A stretch of DNA of 64,000 bases from Streptomyces sp. NBC_00223 (GCF_036199905.1 NZ_CP108109.1:4325501-4389500); one strand, 5' to 3'. Counted from the stretch's first letter, positions 42,029 through 51,393 are shown. Program-made: numbers and translations. Notes: a model not told the origin generated them from the sequence alone.

Positions 42029-42985
42029 CTACTCCCCCTGGGCGAAGGTGCGCCGGTACTCGCTCGGCGTGGTCCCCAGGATGTGCTGGAAGTGCAGCCG
42101 CAGATTCGTACCGGTGCCCAGGCCGACGTCGGCGGCGATCTGCTCGACGCCGCGCTCCGAACGTTCCAGCAGCTCACGGGCCACGTCGATACGGGCGCGC
42201 ATCACCCACTGCATCGGCGTGTACCCGGTGTCCTCGACGAAGCGCCGCGAGAAGGTGCGCGGCGACACCGCCGCGTGCCGGGCGAGCGCCTTGAGGGTGA
42301 GGGGCTCGCCGAGCCGGTGCAGCGCCCATTCGCGGGTGGCGGAGAACCGTTCGCCCAGCGGCTCGGGCACGCTGCGCGGTACGTACTGCGCCTGGCCGCC
42401 GCTGCGGTAGGGGGCCGCGACCAGGCGCCGGGCCGCGTGGTTCGACGCGGCCACCCCGAGGTCGCCGCGCAGGATGTGCAGACACAGGTCGATGCCCGAG
42501 GCCGCGCCCGCCGACGTCAGCACGCTGCCCTCGTCGACGAACAGGACGTTCTCGTCCACCCGGACGAGCGGGTGCTCCGCCGCGAGCGCCCGCGTGTAGT
42601 GCCAGTGCGTCGTGGCGCGCTTGCCGTCGAGCAGGCCCGTGGCGGCGAGCGCGAAGGCGCCCGTCGAGATGGCCGCGAGCCGCGCGCCCCCGGCGTGGGC
42701 GGCGATCAGCGCGTCGATGACGGCCGGCGGCGGGACGTCGCGGTCCGGGAAGCGGTAGCCGGGGATGAAGACGACGTCGGCCCACGCGAGCGCGTCGAGT
42801 CCGTGGGCGACGTGGTACGACAGGCCGTCGCCGCCCGTCACGAGACCGGGCGCCGCGCCGCACACCCGCACCTCGTACGGCATGCTCGCGCGCGTGGTGA
42901 ACACCTGCGCGGGAATCCCTACGTCGAGCGGCTTCGCACCTTCGAGCACGAGGACGGCGACGCGATGCAGACGGGATCCGGGCAC
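42029..42985 (-). CDS. GlxA/AraC-family regulator with DJ-1/PfpI domain
   Basis: 318 residues from GTG 42985 (VPGSRLHRVAVLVLEGAKPLDVGIPAQVF). The N-terminal DJ-1/PfpI-like domain has VFIPGYRFPDR and ISTGAFALAATGLLDGKRATTHW, with Thr-Gly in place of the usual nucleophile Cys-x-Gly. The C-terminal AraC helix-turn-helix is LKALARHAAVSPRTFSRRF...ARELLERSERGVEQIAADVGLGT. Such GlxA-type regulators control catabolic or stress genes. Its target could be the gap gene downstream on the same strand, but this is only positional. Confidence 0.9.
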   Translation of the reverse strand: MPGSRLHRVAVLVLEGAKPLDVGIPAQVFTTRASMPYEVRVCGAAPGLVTGGDGLSYHVAHGLDALAWADVVFIPGYRFPDRDVPPPAVIDALIAAHAGGARLAAISTGAFALAATGLLDGKRATTHWHYTRALAAEHPLVRVDENVLFVDEGSVLTSAGAASGIDLCLHILRGDLGVAASNHAARRLVAAPYRSGGQAQYVPRSVPEPLGERFSATREWALHRLGEPLTLKALARHAAVSPRTFSRRFVEDTGYTPMQWVMRARIDVARELLERSERGVEQIAADVGLGTGTNLRLHFQHILGTTPSEYRRTFAQGE

Positions 42986-43181
42986 GGACCCCAGCGTATG
43001 CGCGCCGGCCGTCCGTCCGGAGGTACCCTCGCCCCGGCGATGTCGCCCCGACCGACCCGGCCCGTTCACCACCCCCGCCAACCGCCGTCGCGGCGGCAAC
43101 GGGGGTGCACGTCGGTTCACCCCCGCGACGGCGGCCCGGCGGAGGGTCCCCGTCCGATCACGAACCCCCGGAGGCACTGTG

Positions 43182-43928
43182 ATGTCCGGCTCTGACGCCG
43201 CCGATCCCTCGGCCGTGTGGTGTGACGCGCTCGCCGAGGCGGACCGGGTCTTCGCCCGGATTCCCGGGCCGGACCGTCCGGTGAAGGGATGCACGCATTG
43301 CTTCGCGGAATCGGACCTGCTCGCTCTCAGCGGTGACCCTGCCGCGGTGTCGGACGATCTCTTCGGGTCCTTCATGCGCAAGGCCGTCGCCCACTGGGAC
43401 GCGGACCAGTACGCCGTACTGTGGCGCCGGCTCCTGCCCCGGGCGTTGCGTTCGTGGGGGCCGGAAGGCGGGTCCGGCGGGACAACGTCGCTGGAGATGG
43501 GCCGTCTCGGCCGTTTCGGGGCGCGGTTGGAGCAGTGGCCGACGGCCGAACACGTCGCGGTCGAGCGGGCTTTCGGGGCGCTGCTGACGGTGGCGGTGAC
43601 CGATGGCCGGCCGGCGTGGGAGGTCACCGAACTCGTGGAGGGGATCGCGCACGCGACGGGCGGCCTGGAGCGGTGGCTCGACCACGTGGGCGCGCTGCGC
43701 GGCCCCGGGGCGGACGCGGGCGTCGTCCGCCTGGTCCTCGGTTGGGCCACGGACGTGTTGCGCGACGAACTCGACTTCGACTGGTGGTTCGACGGCGACC
43801 CCCGGATGATCGTCCGCTGGCTGCCGTCCCAGCGCGACCGCGTCACGGCGTACGGCGTACGCCACCCCGCCTCCAGCACCGCGGCGGACGCACTCCTCGC
43901 CCTCGACCAGCTCCAACTGGGCGATTGA
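43182..43928 (+). CDS. Hypothetical soluble protein
   Basis: 248 residues from ATG 43182 with GGAGG before it. It begins MSGSDAADPSAVWCDALAEA and contains RPVKGCTHCFAESDLLALSG with a CxxC pair, then helical sequence rich in Trp and Arg (AVLWRRLLPRALRSW, WLDHVGALRGPG). The HCF/CxxC region might bind metal. No family is recognised. It is divergent from the AraC-type gene. Confidence 0.7.
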   Translation: MSGSDAADPSAVWCDALAEADRVFARIPGPDRPVKGCTHCFAESDLLALSGDPAAVSDDLFGSFMRKAVAHWDADQYAVLWRRLLPRALRSWGPEGGSGGTTSLEMGRLGRFGARLEQWPTAEHVAVERAFGALLTVAVTDGRPAWEVTELVEGIAHATGGLERWLDHVGALRGPGADAGVVRLVLGWATDVLRDELDFDWWFDGDPRMIVRWLPSQRDRVTAYGVRHPASSTAADALLALDQLQLGD

Positions 43929-44207
43929 GGAACGCGGTTCCCCCGGACAGCCGGGCCGGGCGGGGTACGGCCGGGGCCTGACCGTCGGTCGGGCGCCCAG
44001 GTGGGTGCGGCGTGCACGGCGTCTCGTACCCGTATGTCGGCGGCCACACCAACCACGGGCGCCGAACGCCCTGTTACGCGCTGAGCGGCAGTCGCTGGGC
44101 CCGTTCCCGGGCCGCGACAGGGTCGCCCGCGCCGCCACGCGGACCCGCGCCGCACGCTGGTCGGTGCGTAACGGTCGAAGCAGGCAGGGCAGAGGGCGGA
44201 TTCGGGG

Positions 44208-44840
44208 GTGGGCGGGGACATCGGCAGCCACGTGAGCCGCTACCTCGGGCTCGACCACCCCGACCGGGTCGTGGGCGTCCACCGCACCGACGCGGGCGTA
44301 CCCGTCTTCCCCGGCGATCCGGCCGACCTCGCGCCCGAGGAGCGCGCGTGGATCGAGGGCGCCGCGGCCTGGGGCGCGAGCGAGGGCGCGTACGCCGCCG
44401 TGCACCGTACGAAGCCCCAGACGGCCGCCTTCGGGCTCAACGACTCGCCGGCCGGGCTCGCCGCGTGGATCGTCGAGAAGCTTCGGGCGTGGAGCGACTG
44501 CGGCGGCGACGTCGAGCGGAGCTTCACCAAGGACGAGATCCTCACGAACGTCACGCTCTACTGGCTCACCGGGACGATCGGCTCCTCGATGCGCATGTAC
44601 GGCGCGAACGCCGCGATCCCGCCCGCGCAGCACGCCCGCCGGGTCGAGGTGCCGTCCGGTTTCTCGCTCTTCCCCGGCGACATCGTCCGCCCGCCGCGCG
44701 CGTGGCTGGAGCGTACGGCCAACGTCGTGTACGTGAGCGAGCCGCCGCGCGGCGGGCACTTCGCGGCGTTCGAGGAGCCCGAGTTGTACGCGGAGGAACT
44801 GCGCGCGTTCTTCCGCCCGTTCCGTACGGCGACGGTCTGA
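44208..44840 (+). pseudogene. Epoxide hydrolase, N-terminally truncated
   Basis: The 210 residues match the C-terminal part of alpha/beta-fold epoxide hydrolases: GGDIGSHVSRYLGLDHPDRV holds the nucleophile Asp of the GGDxG elbow, LTNVTLYWLTGTIGSSMRMY the cap region and RGGHFAAFEEPELYAEELR the catalytic His. About 150 residues, including the first half of the hydrolase fold and the HGWP oxyanion motif, are missing. An in-frame stop (TAA at 44169) lies just upstream. It starts within the nucleophile elbow and is most likely a dead gene. Confidence 0.75.
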
Positions 44841-44882
44841 GGCCGTCGCCGGGGGCGGCGCCGCTCCGGCGGTGGCTCAGGC

Positions 44883-45107
44883 TCAGGGGCGCTGAGAGTC
44901 GTACGCCGCCTGGCTGCGGTCGGTGCCGGGGTTGTTGTCGACGGCCCACTCGGCGAGCGCGACGGCGGGTTCGATCAAGGTGCGTCCCGTCGCGGTGAGT
45001 TCGTACTCGACCCGTGGCGGGACCTCGGGGTACACCGTGCGGGCCACGAGCCCGTCGCGCTCAAGGTGCCGGACCGTACGGGTCAGCATGCGCTGCGAGA
45101 TTCCCGG
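44883..45107 (-). pseudogene. HxlR-type regulator, 5' end deleted
   Basis: The minus strand reads PGISQRMLTRTVRHLERDGL, then VPPRVEYELTATGRTLIEPAVALAEWA, the recognition helix and wing of HxlR-family regulators. The first 35-40 residues are absent: homology ends at about 45107, where sequence of a different gene begins on the other strand. Confidence 0.7.
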
Positions 45108-45109
45108 GC

Positions 45110-45235
45110 TTCGTCGTGCTCCAACTCCTGGCGACCGGCCTGCACCTGTCCCGGGGTGAGGTCAAGGAAACGGGCCTCAACGTCACGCTCATCGCCCTCG
45201 CGGCGACAACCGCCTGGCTCGCCACGACCTGGTAG
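45110..45235 (+). pseudogene. C-terminal fragment of a small membrane protein
   Basis: The plus strand from 45110 reads FVVLQLLATGLHLSRGEVKE then TGLNVTLIALAATTAWLATTW and a TAG stop. It has the look of the last two membrane segments of a small membrane protein. The start and first segments are missing at the junction with the HxlR fragment. No frame with a plausible start encodes it. Confidence 0.5.
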
Positions 45236-45505
45236 AACGCCCCCGCAAATCCCCAACGCCCGCCCCGGAATTGCCGCCGCGCGACCGCACTCAGCGGACG
45301 TACGGGACGTCCGTCTCCCGCTCGGCGGTGACGCCCTGGCCGGACCGAAGGGCCTCCAGCGAGACGCCCGACGCCGTCCGGGCCACGTCGGAGAACTCCG
45401 AACGCGCCACAGACCGCCCACGTCCGCGCGAGGCGACCGGCTCCCCGAAGCAGGCGGCGGTGCGGACCGAATTCGCTGGGAAGAGGCGCTGGAACTGCTC
45501 GCGGC

Positions 45506-46051
45506 TCAGAAGAGTCCCTCCCTGGCGCACCATTCGGCGAATCCCCCCGGCTTGAAGGGGAGCCGATAGTGACTCTGGAGAAGATCGTCCGCGAGCGCGG
45601 ACACCAGCGGTACCGTGAGGAGTCCGGCGCGAATGGCGTCGCACAGCAGACCCAAGGTGCGGCGCAGTGTGACCGGGCGCCCTCGGGACGCTTCCACGGC
45701 CACCCGATCATCGACGACCGCCACGGCATGCGGCAGTGACTCCGCCAAGGCGAGTACGCCGCACTCGCCGATGTTGCGTCCGTCCGGACCGACCAGTCGA
45801 CGCTCGTAATGGACAAACGCCGCTAATTGTGCCGAAGTTCTGAGAGGAACGGTTTCTATCCAGTCGGCCTCGAGCACGTGACGCAAGTGGTGGTGTTGCT
45901 CGGTTCCGTTGCGCAACTCCTCCGCGACCACATCGGGGATCAGTACTCGGCAGTCCTTCAGAACGACTTTGAGAACCCCCAGCCATTGAGCGTGTGCGAA
46001 ATGACTCAGCGGACCTGTGTCCAGTACGTACGTGGTCTGCGTCTCGGTCAC
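45506..46051 (-). CDS. PIN-domain protein, probable toxin/RNase of a toxin-antitoxin-like pair
   Basis: 181 residues with PIN-fold acidic positions: TTYVLDTGPLSHFA (Asp), LIPDVVAEELRNG (Glu), GRNIGECGVLALAES (Glu) and VAVVDDRVAVEASRG (Asp). PIN domains cut RNA. The GTG start at 46051 overlaps the stop of the XRE-ImmA/IrrE gene (GTGA), as expected for a regulated pair. ORFs closer to the first in-frame ATG add only five residues. Confidence 0.8.
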   Translation of the reverse strand: MTETQTTYVLDTGPLSHFAHAQWLGVLKVVLKDCRVLIPDVVAEELRNGTEQHHHLRHVLEADWIETVPLRTSAQLAAFVHYERRLVGPDGRNIGECGVLALAESLPHAVAVVDDRVAVEASRGRPVTLRRTLGLLCDAIRAGLLTVPLVSALADDLLQSHYRLPFKPGGFAEWCAREGLF

Positions 46052-47145
46052 GACGTCACTTCCCACATCTCTGCCTCCGGCGCCGGAGGCAGGGTGGGAA
46101 GAGCGTCGAGGTCGAAATTGCCACGGAGCAGCCCGAGGGCCCGATCGGCGGTGATCACTTCGCGTCGGTACAACTTCAGTACAGCCTGCTCGTAGGGGCG
46201 TGGCAGTGCCACCGGCGCCATTTCATCCCGGACGACGAGGTTCTTCTCCACGATGTCGGCCTGCTTGGTCTGCACCCGGCGGATCTCGTCCGAACGGCTC
46301 CTGTCCACCAAGTCGATTTCCACCAGTCTGCGTGCCAGGGTCGCCATGTCCGTTCCGTAATGACTGGCGGCACGCACTGCGGCATCACGCCACGTCTCGT
46401 CCGGAATGGTCAGCCACTGCGCCCAGCGCTGCCGGAGGTCTTCAACGGGCAGGAGCAGGGCTCGTGCAAAGCGATCCAGTCTGGCTTCGATTCCCCTCGC
46501 CTCTGTCGCGGCCACCCGCCAGTCAAGAGCGAATTCGTCGGCCACGAGGTAATGCCCCAGTTCATGGGCGGCGGCGAGGCGGCGGCGGCCCACCCGCCAG
46601 TGCCCGTTGATGAGTGCGACACCGCCACGCCTCAACAGAACCGTGCCGGCGTCCGCACCTTCCCCGAGGTCCACGCTGAACACCAACAGTCCTATGGCGG
46701 CGGCCAGTCTCGAGAGTTCGTGTACCGGTTGCCCCGGCTTCAGCCCGAGAAGCCGGCGGGCAGTGGCGGCCAGATCCTCCGCATCCTCCGGCGTGGCCGG
46801 GTGCGGCAAAGGCTCCGGCTGTCCCGTCACCAGTTCCGGGCAGTGAGAGGTGACGAACTCGACCTCGCGGACCAGCGAGTCGAGCTCGGTGTCGATGGCC
46901 TGAACGGCCACCCCTGGATGCGCCCCGCGGTACGAGGCCAGCGCGGGTGGGGTCTCGTCGACGAACCACTCCACGCGGCGCCCCAGCGCGCGTGCGATCG
47001 CGACGAGTTCCAGGGCGGACACACCGCGGCTGCCCGACTCGATCTTCGCCAAGGCCGTGCGGTCCATCCCAATGGTGGCCGCCAGCTGAGCCTGGGTGGC
47101 TCCGCGTTCCGACCTGGCCTCAGCGACGCGCGCACCGATCTCCAT
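46048..47145 (-). CDS. XRE-ImmA/IrrE metallopeptidase regulator
   Basis: 365 residues. The N-terminal helix-turn-helix is ARVAEARSERGATQAQLAATI...LAKIESGSRGVSALELVAIARAL. The ImmA/IrrE zinc-peptidase domain has the HExxH motif in AAAHELGHYLVADEFALDWR (His194, Glu195, His198), with a third-ligand region behind it. Proteins of this build cleave or bind repressors and often serve as antitoxin or sensor for a coupled toxin, here the PIN protein. ATG 47145 is the only start that gives a normal helix-turn-helix N-terminus. Confidence 0.87.
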   Translation of the reverse strand: MEIGARVAEARSERGATQAQLAATIGMDRTALAKIESGSRGVSALELVAIARALGRRVEWFVDETPPALASYRGAHPGVAVQAIDTELDSLVREVEFVTSHCPELVTGQPEPLPHPATPEDAEDLAATARRLLGLKPGQPVHELSRLAAAIGLLVFSVDLGEGADAGTVLLRRGGVALINGHWRVGRRRLAAAHELGHYLVADEFALDWRVAATEARGIEARLDRFARALLLPVEDLRQRWAQWLTIPDETWRDAAVRAASHYGTDMATLARRLVEIDLVDRSRSDEIRRVQTKQADIVEKNLVVRDEMAPVALPRPYEQAVLKLYRREVITADRALGLLRGNFDLDALPTLPPAPEAEMWEVTS

Positions 47146-47494
47146 GTGTGCGAATTTAGCACAGTGGGCCAAGCTTGGTGACTTTTCGGAGTCGGACGGG
47201 TGCTTTAAGTCGTGATGGTCGCGCTCTCGGCACGAGCACCGAGGAAGCTCCGCGGGCGCCAGGCCGCCCGCGCGGTACGAACGGCTGGGCCGGCGCCCGC
47301 TCGTCACCGTCGGGCGGCGGTGGGCCCGGAACGGGCCGGCGCTGTCCGCTGCCGCGCCGCCCCCGGGCGAAAAACGGCAACCGTTCCGTGGGTCGTGACG
47401 TCTTCGGGGCTATGGGGTGTCTGCCTGTGCAGTCCGCCCGCGGAGGGGTACACCGTAGGTACCGTGTGGTTCGACACGGTGAATGAAGTGAGCC
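47146..47494. other. Divergent promoter region
   Basis: 349 bp between the XRE-ImmA/IrrE gene and the trypsin-like gene. It presumably contains both promoters. A short AT-richer patch (GTGCGAATTTAGCACA) just upstream of the regulator start holds the inverted pair TGTGC/GCACA, a candidate autoregulatory operator. Confidence 0.45.
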
Positions 47495-48529
47495 GTGTCG
47501 CTCGTCCCGCCGACGGTGTCGGGCCGCGGCACAACGGGGGTGTGGGTGGGGGTGCGGGAACGTCTTGAGGACCCCTGGCGGGTCCGTGTGCTGGGACCTG
47601 ACGGGCCGGACGGGCCAGTGGGCGCGGGGGTGCTGCTGACCGGTCACCGAGTGCTGACCTGCGCGCACGTGGTCGAGAGCGCGCTCGGCGACGACGCCGG
47701 CCAGGTCACCGAGGGCGCGTCGGTCACGGTCGACTTCCCCGGTTCGCTCGCCGGAGGCACCCGTACGGCCGGGGTCGTACCGGGCGGCTGGGCCCCGCGG
47801 ACCGGTGAACGCGCCGACGTCGCCGTACTGGAGCTGGACTCCGCGCCGCCCGCGGACACCGCACCGGCCACGCTCCGCCGCTGCGGGCCGGCCGCCGACC
47901 GCCAGGTGCGGGTCTACGGCGAGGCCGCCGCCGGGACGGGCGCCTGGGCCAGGACCGTGCTGGTCGGACCGGGTGGCCTGAGCCCGGACTGGGTGCAGAT
48001 GGACCTCCTGACCGTATCGGGCGAGCGCGTCCGCCGGGGCTACAGCGGGGCCGGCGTGGTGGACGCGGCCGACGGCTCGGTGCGCGGCATCGTGGTCGCC
48101 GCCGCGCGGGGCGAGGGCCCCGGCACCGCGTGGATGATCCCGGTCGAGGCCGTCCTGCGCTACTGCCCGCTCCTCGCCGACGCGGTCACCACCGACGCCG
48201 CCGACAGGGCCGCCCGTACCCCCGACCCCTTCCCCGAGTGGCCGTCGCGGGCCGAACAGCGCCTCGCCGACGCCCTCGTACGACTGCCCAGCATCCAGGA
48301 CCCGCAGCGCCGCAACAGCGTCATCCGCGACACCGGCGAGGACATCGCCCTGCTGACCGAGCGCTCGGGCGTACTGCTCCAGGACGTACGGGCCCTGGTC
48401 TCGCTCTGCCTCCAGTACGACGACGGCATCGACCGCCTGGCCGCGGCGGCCCGCTGGTACGAACGCGGCTCGCGTCCCATGGCCGAATTCGACGCCGTCT
48501 GGCTCTCCTTACGCCCGGACGGCGGCTGA
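47495..48529 (+). CDS. Trypsin-like serine protease with C-terminal effector-associated-type domain
   Basis: 344 residues. The triad is visible: His58 in VLTCAHVV, Asp108 in ERADVAVLEL and Ser184 in RRGYSGAGVVD. There is no signal peptide, so it acts in the cytoplasm. Residues about 255-344 are a helical domain (RLADALVRLPSIQDPQRRNS...GVLLQDVRALVSLCLQYDDG) like the small adaptor (EAD/VMAP-type) domains of NTPase conflict systems. It is the first gene of a four-gene operon with VMAP-like, MoxR and NB-ARC/TPR proteins and is the likely effector. The GTG start at 47495 has a poor ribosome site; V15 is an alternative. Confidence 0.82.
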   Translation: MSLVPPTVSGRGTTGVWVGVRERLEDPWRVRVLGPDGPDGPVGAGVLLTGHRVLTCAHVVESALGDDAGQVTEGASVTVDFPGSLAGGTRTAGVVPGGWAPRTGERADVAVLELDSAPPADTAPATLRRCGPAADRQVRVYGEAAAGTGAWARTVLVGPGGLSPDWVQMDLLTVSGERVRRGYSGAGVVDAADGSVRGIVVAAARGEGPGTAWMIPVEAVLRYCPLLADAVTTDAADRAARTPDPFPEWPSRAEQRLADALVRLPSIQDPQRRNSVIRDTGEDIALLTERSGVLLQDVRALVSLCLQYDDGIDRLAAAARWYERGSRPMAEFDAVWLSLRPDGG

Positions 48530-48530
48530 C

Positions 48531-50333
48531 ATGGACGAGCGCGAGCGCGAGGGGTACAGCGGGTACGACCGGGACGGACACGGCGGGTACAGCGGGTACG
48601 GCGGTCAGACCGGTCACGGCGTCGAGCGCGACCGGTACGGCGACGGCCCGGGCCCGGACGCGTACGGCATCGTCCCCCGGAGCCGCGGATACGGCGACGG
48701 CCCCGACGAGTACCGCGTCGCATCCCGGAGCCAGGGATACGGCGACGCCCAGGACGCGTACCGCCTCGACCCCCAGCCCTACGGCTACGACCCCGGCCCC
48801 GACGACGCGCTGGAGCGCCGGCTCGCCGAACTCCTGACCCGGTTCGACCACATGCGCGAGCCGGCCGGGCGGCAGGCCGTCGTCAGATCGCTGGCCAGGA
48901 GACAGCCCAACATCCTGGCCTCGGCGCCCCGCAGCGACCGCATGCTGCTCGACGTGCTCGGCATGGTCCAGGCCGCCGCCGAATTCACGGGAGGACTGCA
49001 CCAGCTCCTCGACGCGGTCGGCGGTGACTACCGCGGATCGAGGCCGTGGCTGGCCGCCGAGCGCTTTCTGCGGGAGAACTACCCCGAGCCCCTGCTCACT
49101 CCGGGCGAACGGGACCGGCTCTTCGAACTGATGCGGAATCTCGCGCGTTCGAACATCGAGGACCTGCTGAGGTTCGCGGTCGAGCACGACGAGGGCTTCG
49201 GCGAGCGCCTGGCCCGGCGGCGCGCCCGGTTCCGCCGGGCGGAGACCGATCTGACGGCGCTGGTCGCGGTGCTGGAGGACTCGCCAGAGGTGCCGGGGCA
49301 GATCCATCCGCTGACGGCCTTCGTCGAGTCGGCCGCCGCGCCCGAGGACACATATCTGCGCGAAAAACTCCATTGGTGGAACGGCAAGCTGACCATGCGT
49401 CAGAATTGGCCGGTGGACCTGATGCGTGAGGCCCGTTCGCGGGCGGCGATGGAGGTGGGCCGGGCTCCGGAGGAGAGCTGTCTGCTCATCGAGATCCACT
49501 CACGCGCCCCTGCCCCCGACGTCTACGACATCGACGCCTGGCTCTGCCGCGGCGGCCGCGAGCCCAGCCGGCTCCAGGCCGCCCTGCGGGCGCGTGGACA
49601 GGCCGAGCTCGACCGGTGCGTCAACGCCCTGCACGACCAGGCGTCCGAAGCCCTGGCCGCGCTCGCCCCCGGTATGCGGGTGGAGTTCCTGCTGCCGTGG
49701 CACCTGATCTGGCTGCCCGTGGACCAGACCGTGATCGAGCCGCACGGCGCGATCGGCCGGACCCTGGGCAGCCACCGCAACGTCGTGGTGCGCAGCGCCG
49801 AGCGGCAGCGCCTCCCCGAGTGGCACGCGGCGCTCCAGAAGCGCTGGAACTGGCTGAAGAACCACGCCGTGGAGGACCACGAGGGAGCCGTCGTATGGGT
49901 GAGCCCACAGCAGCGGATCGAGCCCGCCGAGCTGTTCTACGAACTCAACGGGACCGCCGAGACACCGGTGGTCTACGTCCTGCTCGAACCTCCGCGCCAC
50001 ACCTGGAACGCCCTGGTGGACTACTTCCCCGTACTGATGGAGACGGGGATCCCGGTGGTGCTCGCGGTGCGCGGCCCCGCCGCCGAGGACGAGGTGCGGC
50101 GGAGAATGGAAACTTGTCTGCGCGGCGCGCTCAAGGATCTTCCGGAGCGGGTATGGGCCCTGCGACGGGAAACACGGGTCAGGGAGTCGAACGGTCACCG
50201 GACCGACACCCTCGACCTCGATCGGCATGTCTCCCTGTTGTGGGACAGCCCGGAGGGCTTGAAACGGACCAAGGCAGCGCTCAGGCAGCCGAAGAGCTGG
50301 GGGTTGGAGCCTGATGGACAGTCAGTCGGATGA
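48531..50333 (+). CDS. VMAP-C-type protein (vWA-MoxR-associated)
   Basis: 600 residues. Residues 1-92 are a Tyr/Gly/Asp-rich disordered segment (GYSGYDRDGHGGYSGYGGQ). A helical adaptor domain follows (LERRLAELLTRFDHMREPAG, about 92-180), then a helical middle. The C-terminal 280 residues (ESCLLIEIHSRAPAPDVYDI, FLLPWHLIWLPVDQ and VVYVLLEPPRHTW) match VMAP-C, the conserved C-terminal domain of vWA-MoxR-associated proteins. It starts 1 bp after the protease gene and overlaps the MoxR gene by 20 bp. It is the probable link between the NTPase sensors and the protease. Confidence 0.8.
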   Translation: MDEREREGYSGYDRDGHGGYSGYGGQTGHGVERDRYGDGPGPDAYGIVPRSRGYGDGPDEYRVASRSQGYGDAQDAYRLDPQPYGYDPGPDDALERRLAELLTRFDHMREPAGRQAVVRSLARRQPNILASAPRSDRMLLDVLGMVQAAAEFTGGLHQLLDAVGGDYRGSRPWLAAERFLRENYPEPLLTPGERDRLFELMRNLARSNIEDLLRFAVEHDEGFGERLARRRARFRRAETDLTALVAVLEDSPEVPGQIHPLTAFVESAAAPEDTYLREKLHWWNGKLTMRQNWPVDLMREARSRAAMEVGRAPEESCLLIEIHSRAPAPDVYDIDAWLCRGGREPSRLQAALRARGQAELDRCVNALHDQASEALAALAPGMRVEFLLPWHLIWLPVDQTVIEPHGAIGRTLGSHRNVVVRSAERQRLPEWHAALQKRWNWLKNHAVEDHEGAVVWVSPQQRIEPAELFYELNGTAETPVVYVLLEPPRHTWNALVDYFPVLMETGIPVVLAVRGPAAEDEVRRRMETCLRGALKDLPERVWALRRETRVRESNGHRTDTLDLDRHVSLLWDSPEGLKRTKAALRQPKSWGLEPDGQSVG

Positions 50334-51393
50334 CGGGCGGTCCGGCCCGGCCGATGAGCCGGAAGCCCCCCGTTGGTGGGTCTTCCGCGACAGCGGGGCG
50401 CCGCCGGGGCCGGAGGGGCCCGAGCCGGAACTGCCGCCTCCGCCGCCGTGGCGGGCCTTCGGCGGCGGCGCGGCCGGTGAGCCGTTGGAGCCGCCGGTGG
50501 ACGGTACGGCCCCGGACGGCGCACGGCGGCTCGGAGCCGCACACGGGCGGACGCTGGACCGTTCGGTCGTCGAGATCGTCAACGCGGCCGTCCATCTGCG
50601 CCGGCCGCTGCTGGTGACCGGTTCCCCCGGCACCGGGAAGTCCAGCCTCGCCCACCAGATCGCGGCGGAACTGCGGCTGGGCCCGGTGCTGTGGTGGCCG
50701 GTGGTCAGCCGTACGACCCTGCGGGACGGCCTCTACGACTACGACGCCATCGGCAGGGTGCAGGACGCGCCCGGCGGCGGCCCCGACGCGCCGGTCGGCC
50801 CGCTCCCGGACGTGGGGGCGTATCTGACGCTGGGTCCGCTGGGTACGGCGCTGCTGCCCTGGCGGCGGCCCCGGGTCCTGCTCATCGACGAACTCGACAA
50901 GAGCGACATCGACCTCCCGAACGACCTTCTGCACGTCTTCGAGGAGGGCGAGTTCCGGATCCGCGAACTCGAACGGGTGGCGGGCCGGCAGCCCGAGGTG
51001 CCGGTCCTGACGGCCGACCACGGCGAGCCGGTCACGGTCGCCAAGGGGCATGTGCGCTGCCGCGAGTTCCCGATCGTCGTGATCACCAGCAACGGCGAGC
51101 GGGAGTTCCCGCCCGCGTTCCGGCGCCGCTGCCTTGAGGTGCGGATGCCCGATCCGGGGCCGGAGCGGCTGGCGGCCATGGTGGAGGCCCACTTCGGCCG
51201 CCGCGACGAGCAGACCGCCGAGCTGATCAGGTCGTTCCTGGTCCGCGGCAGGGACGGCGGGACGCTCGCGGCCGACCGGCTGCTCAACACCGTGCACATG
51301 CTGTCCAACCGCGAGGCCATGCCGGACCGGGAGTCCTGGGACCGGCTGTGCGACGCGCTGTGGCACTCCGCGGCCCAGGACCCGTCGGCATGA
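50314..51393 (+). CDS. MoxR-family AAA ATPase
   Basis: 359 residues. After a Pro-rich N-terminus come Walker A VTGSPGTGKSS (101-111), Walker B PRVLLIDELDKSD, sensor 1 FPIVVITSNGEREFP and the arginine-finger region FRRRCLEVRMPDP. MoxR ATPases act as chaperones with vWA proteins. It is overlapped on both sides (20 bp with the VMAP gene, ATGA with the next), so the stoichiometry is probably coupled. The vWA partner is likely the N-terminal part of the next protein. Confidence 0.9.
   Translation: MDSQSDDGRSGPADEPEAPRWWVFRDSGAPPGPEGPEPELPPPPPWRAFGGGAAGEPLEPPVDGTAPDGARRLGAAHGRTLDRSVVEIVNAAVHLRRPLLVTGSPGTGKSSLAHQIAAELRLGPVLWWPVVSRTTLRDGLYDYDAIGRVQDAPGGGPDAPVGPLPDVGAYLTLGPLGTALLPWRRPRVLLIDELDKSDIDLPNDLLHVFEEGEFRIRELERVAGRQPEVPVLTADHGEPVTVAKGHVRCREFPIVVITSNGEREFPPAFRRRCLEVRMPDPGPERLAAMVEAHFGRRDEQTAELIRSFLVRGRDGGTLAADRLLNTVHMLSNREAMPDRESWDRLCDALWHSAAQDPSA

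Noticed and set aside
42029..44221. 730-residue minus-strand frame extending the AraC-type regulator
   Set aside because: The extension is antisense to the hypothetical gene at 43182 and has no conserved motif. The DJ-1 domain starts at the GTG at 42985.
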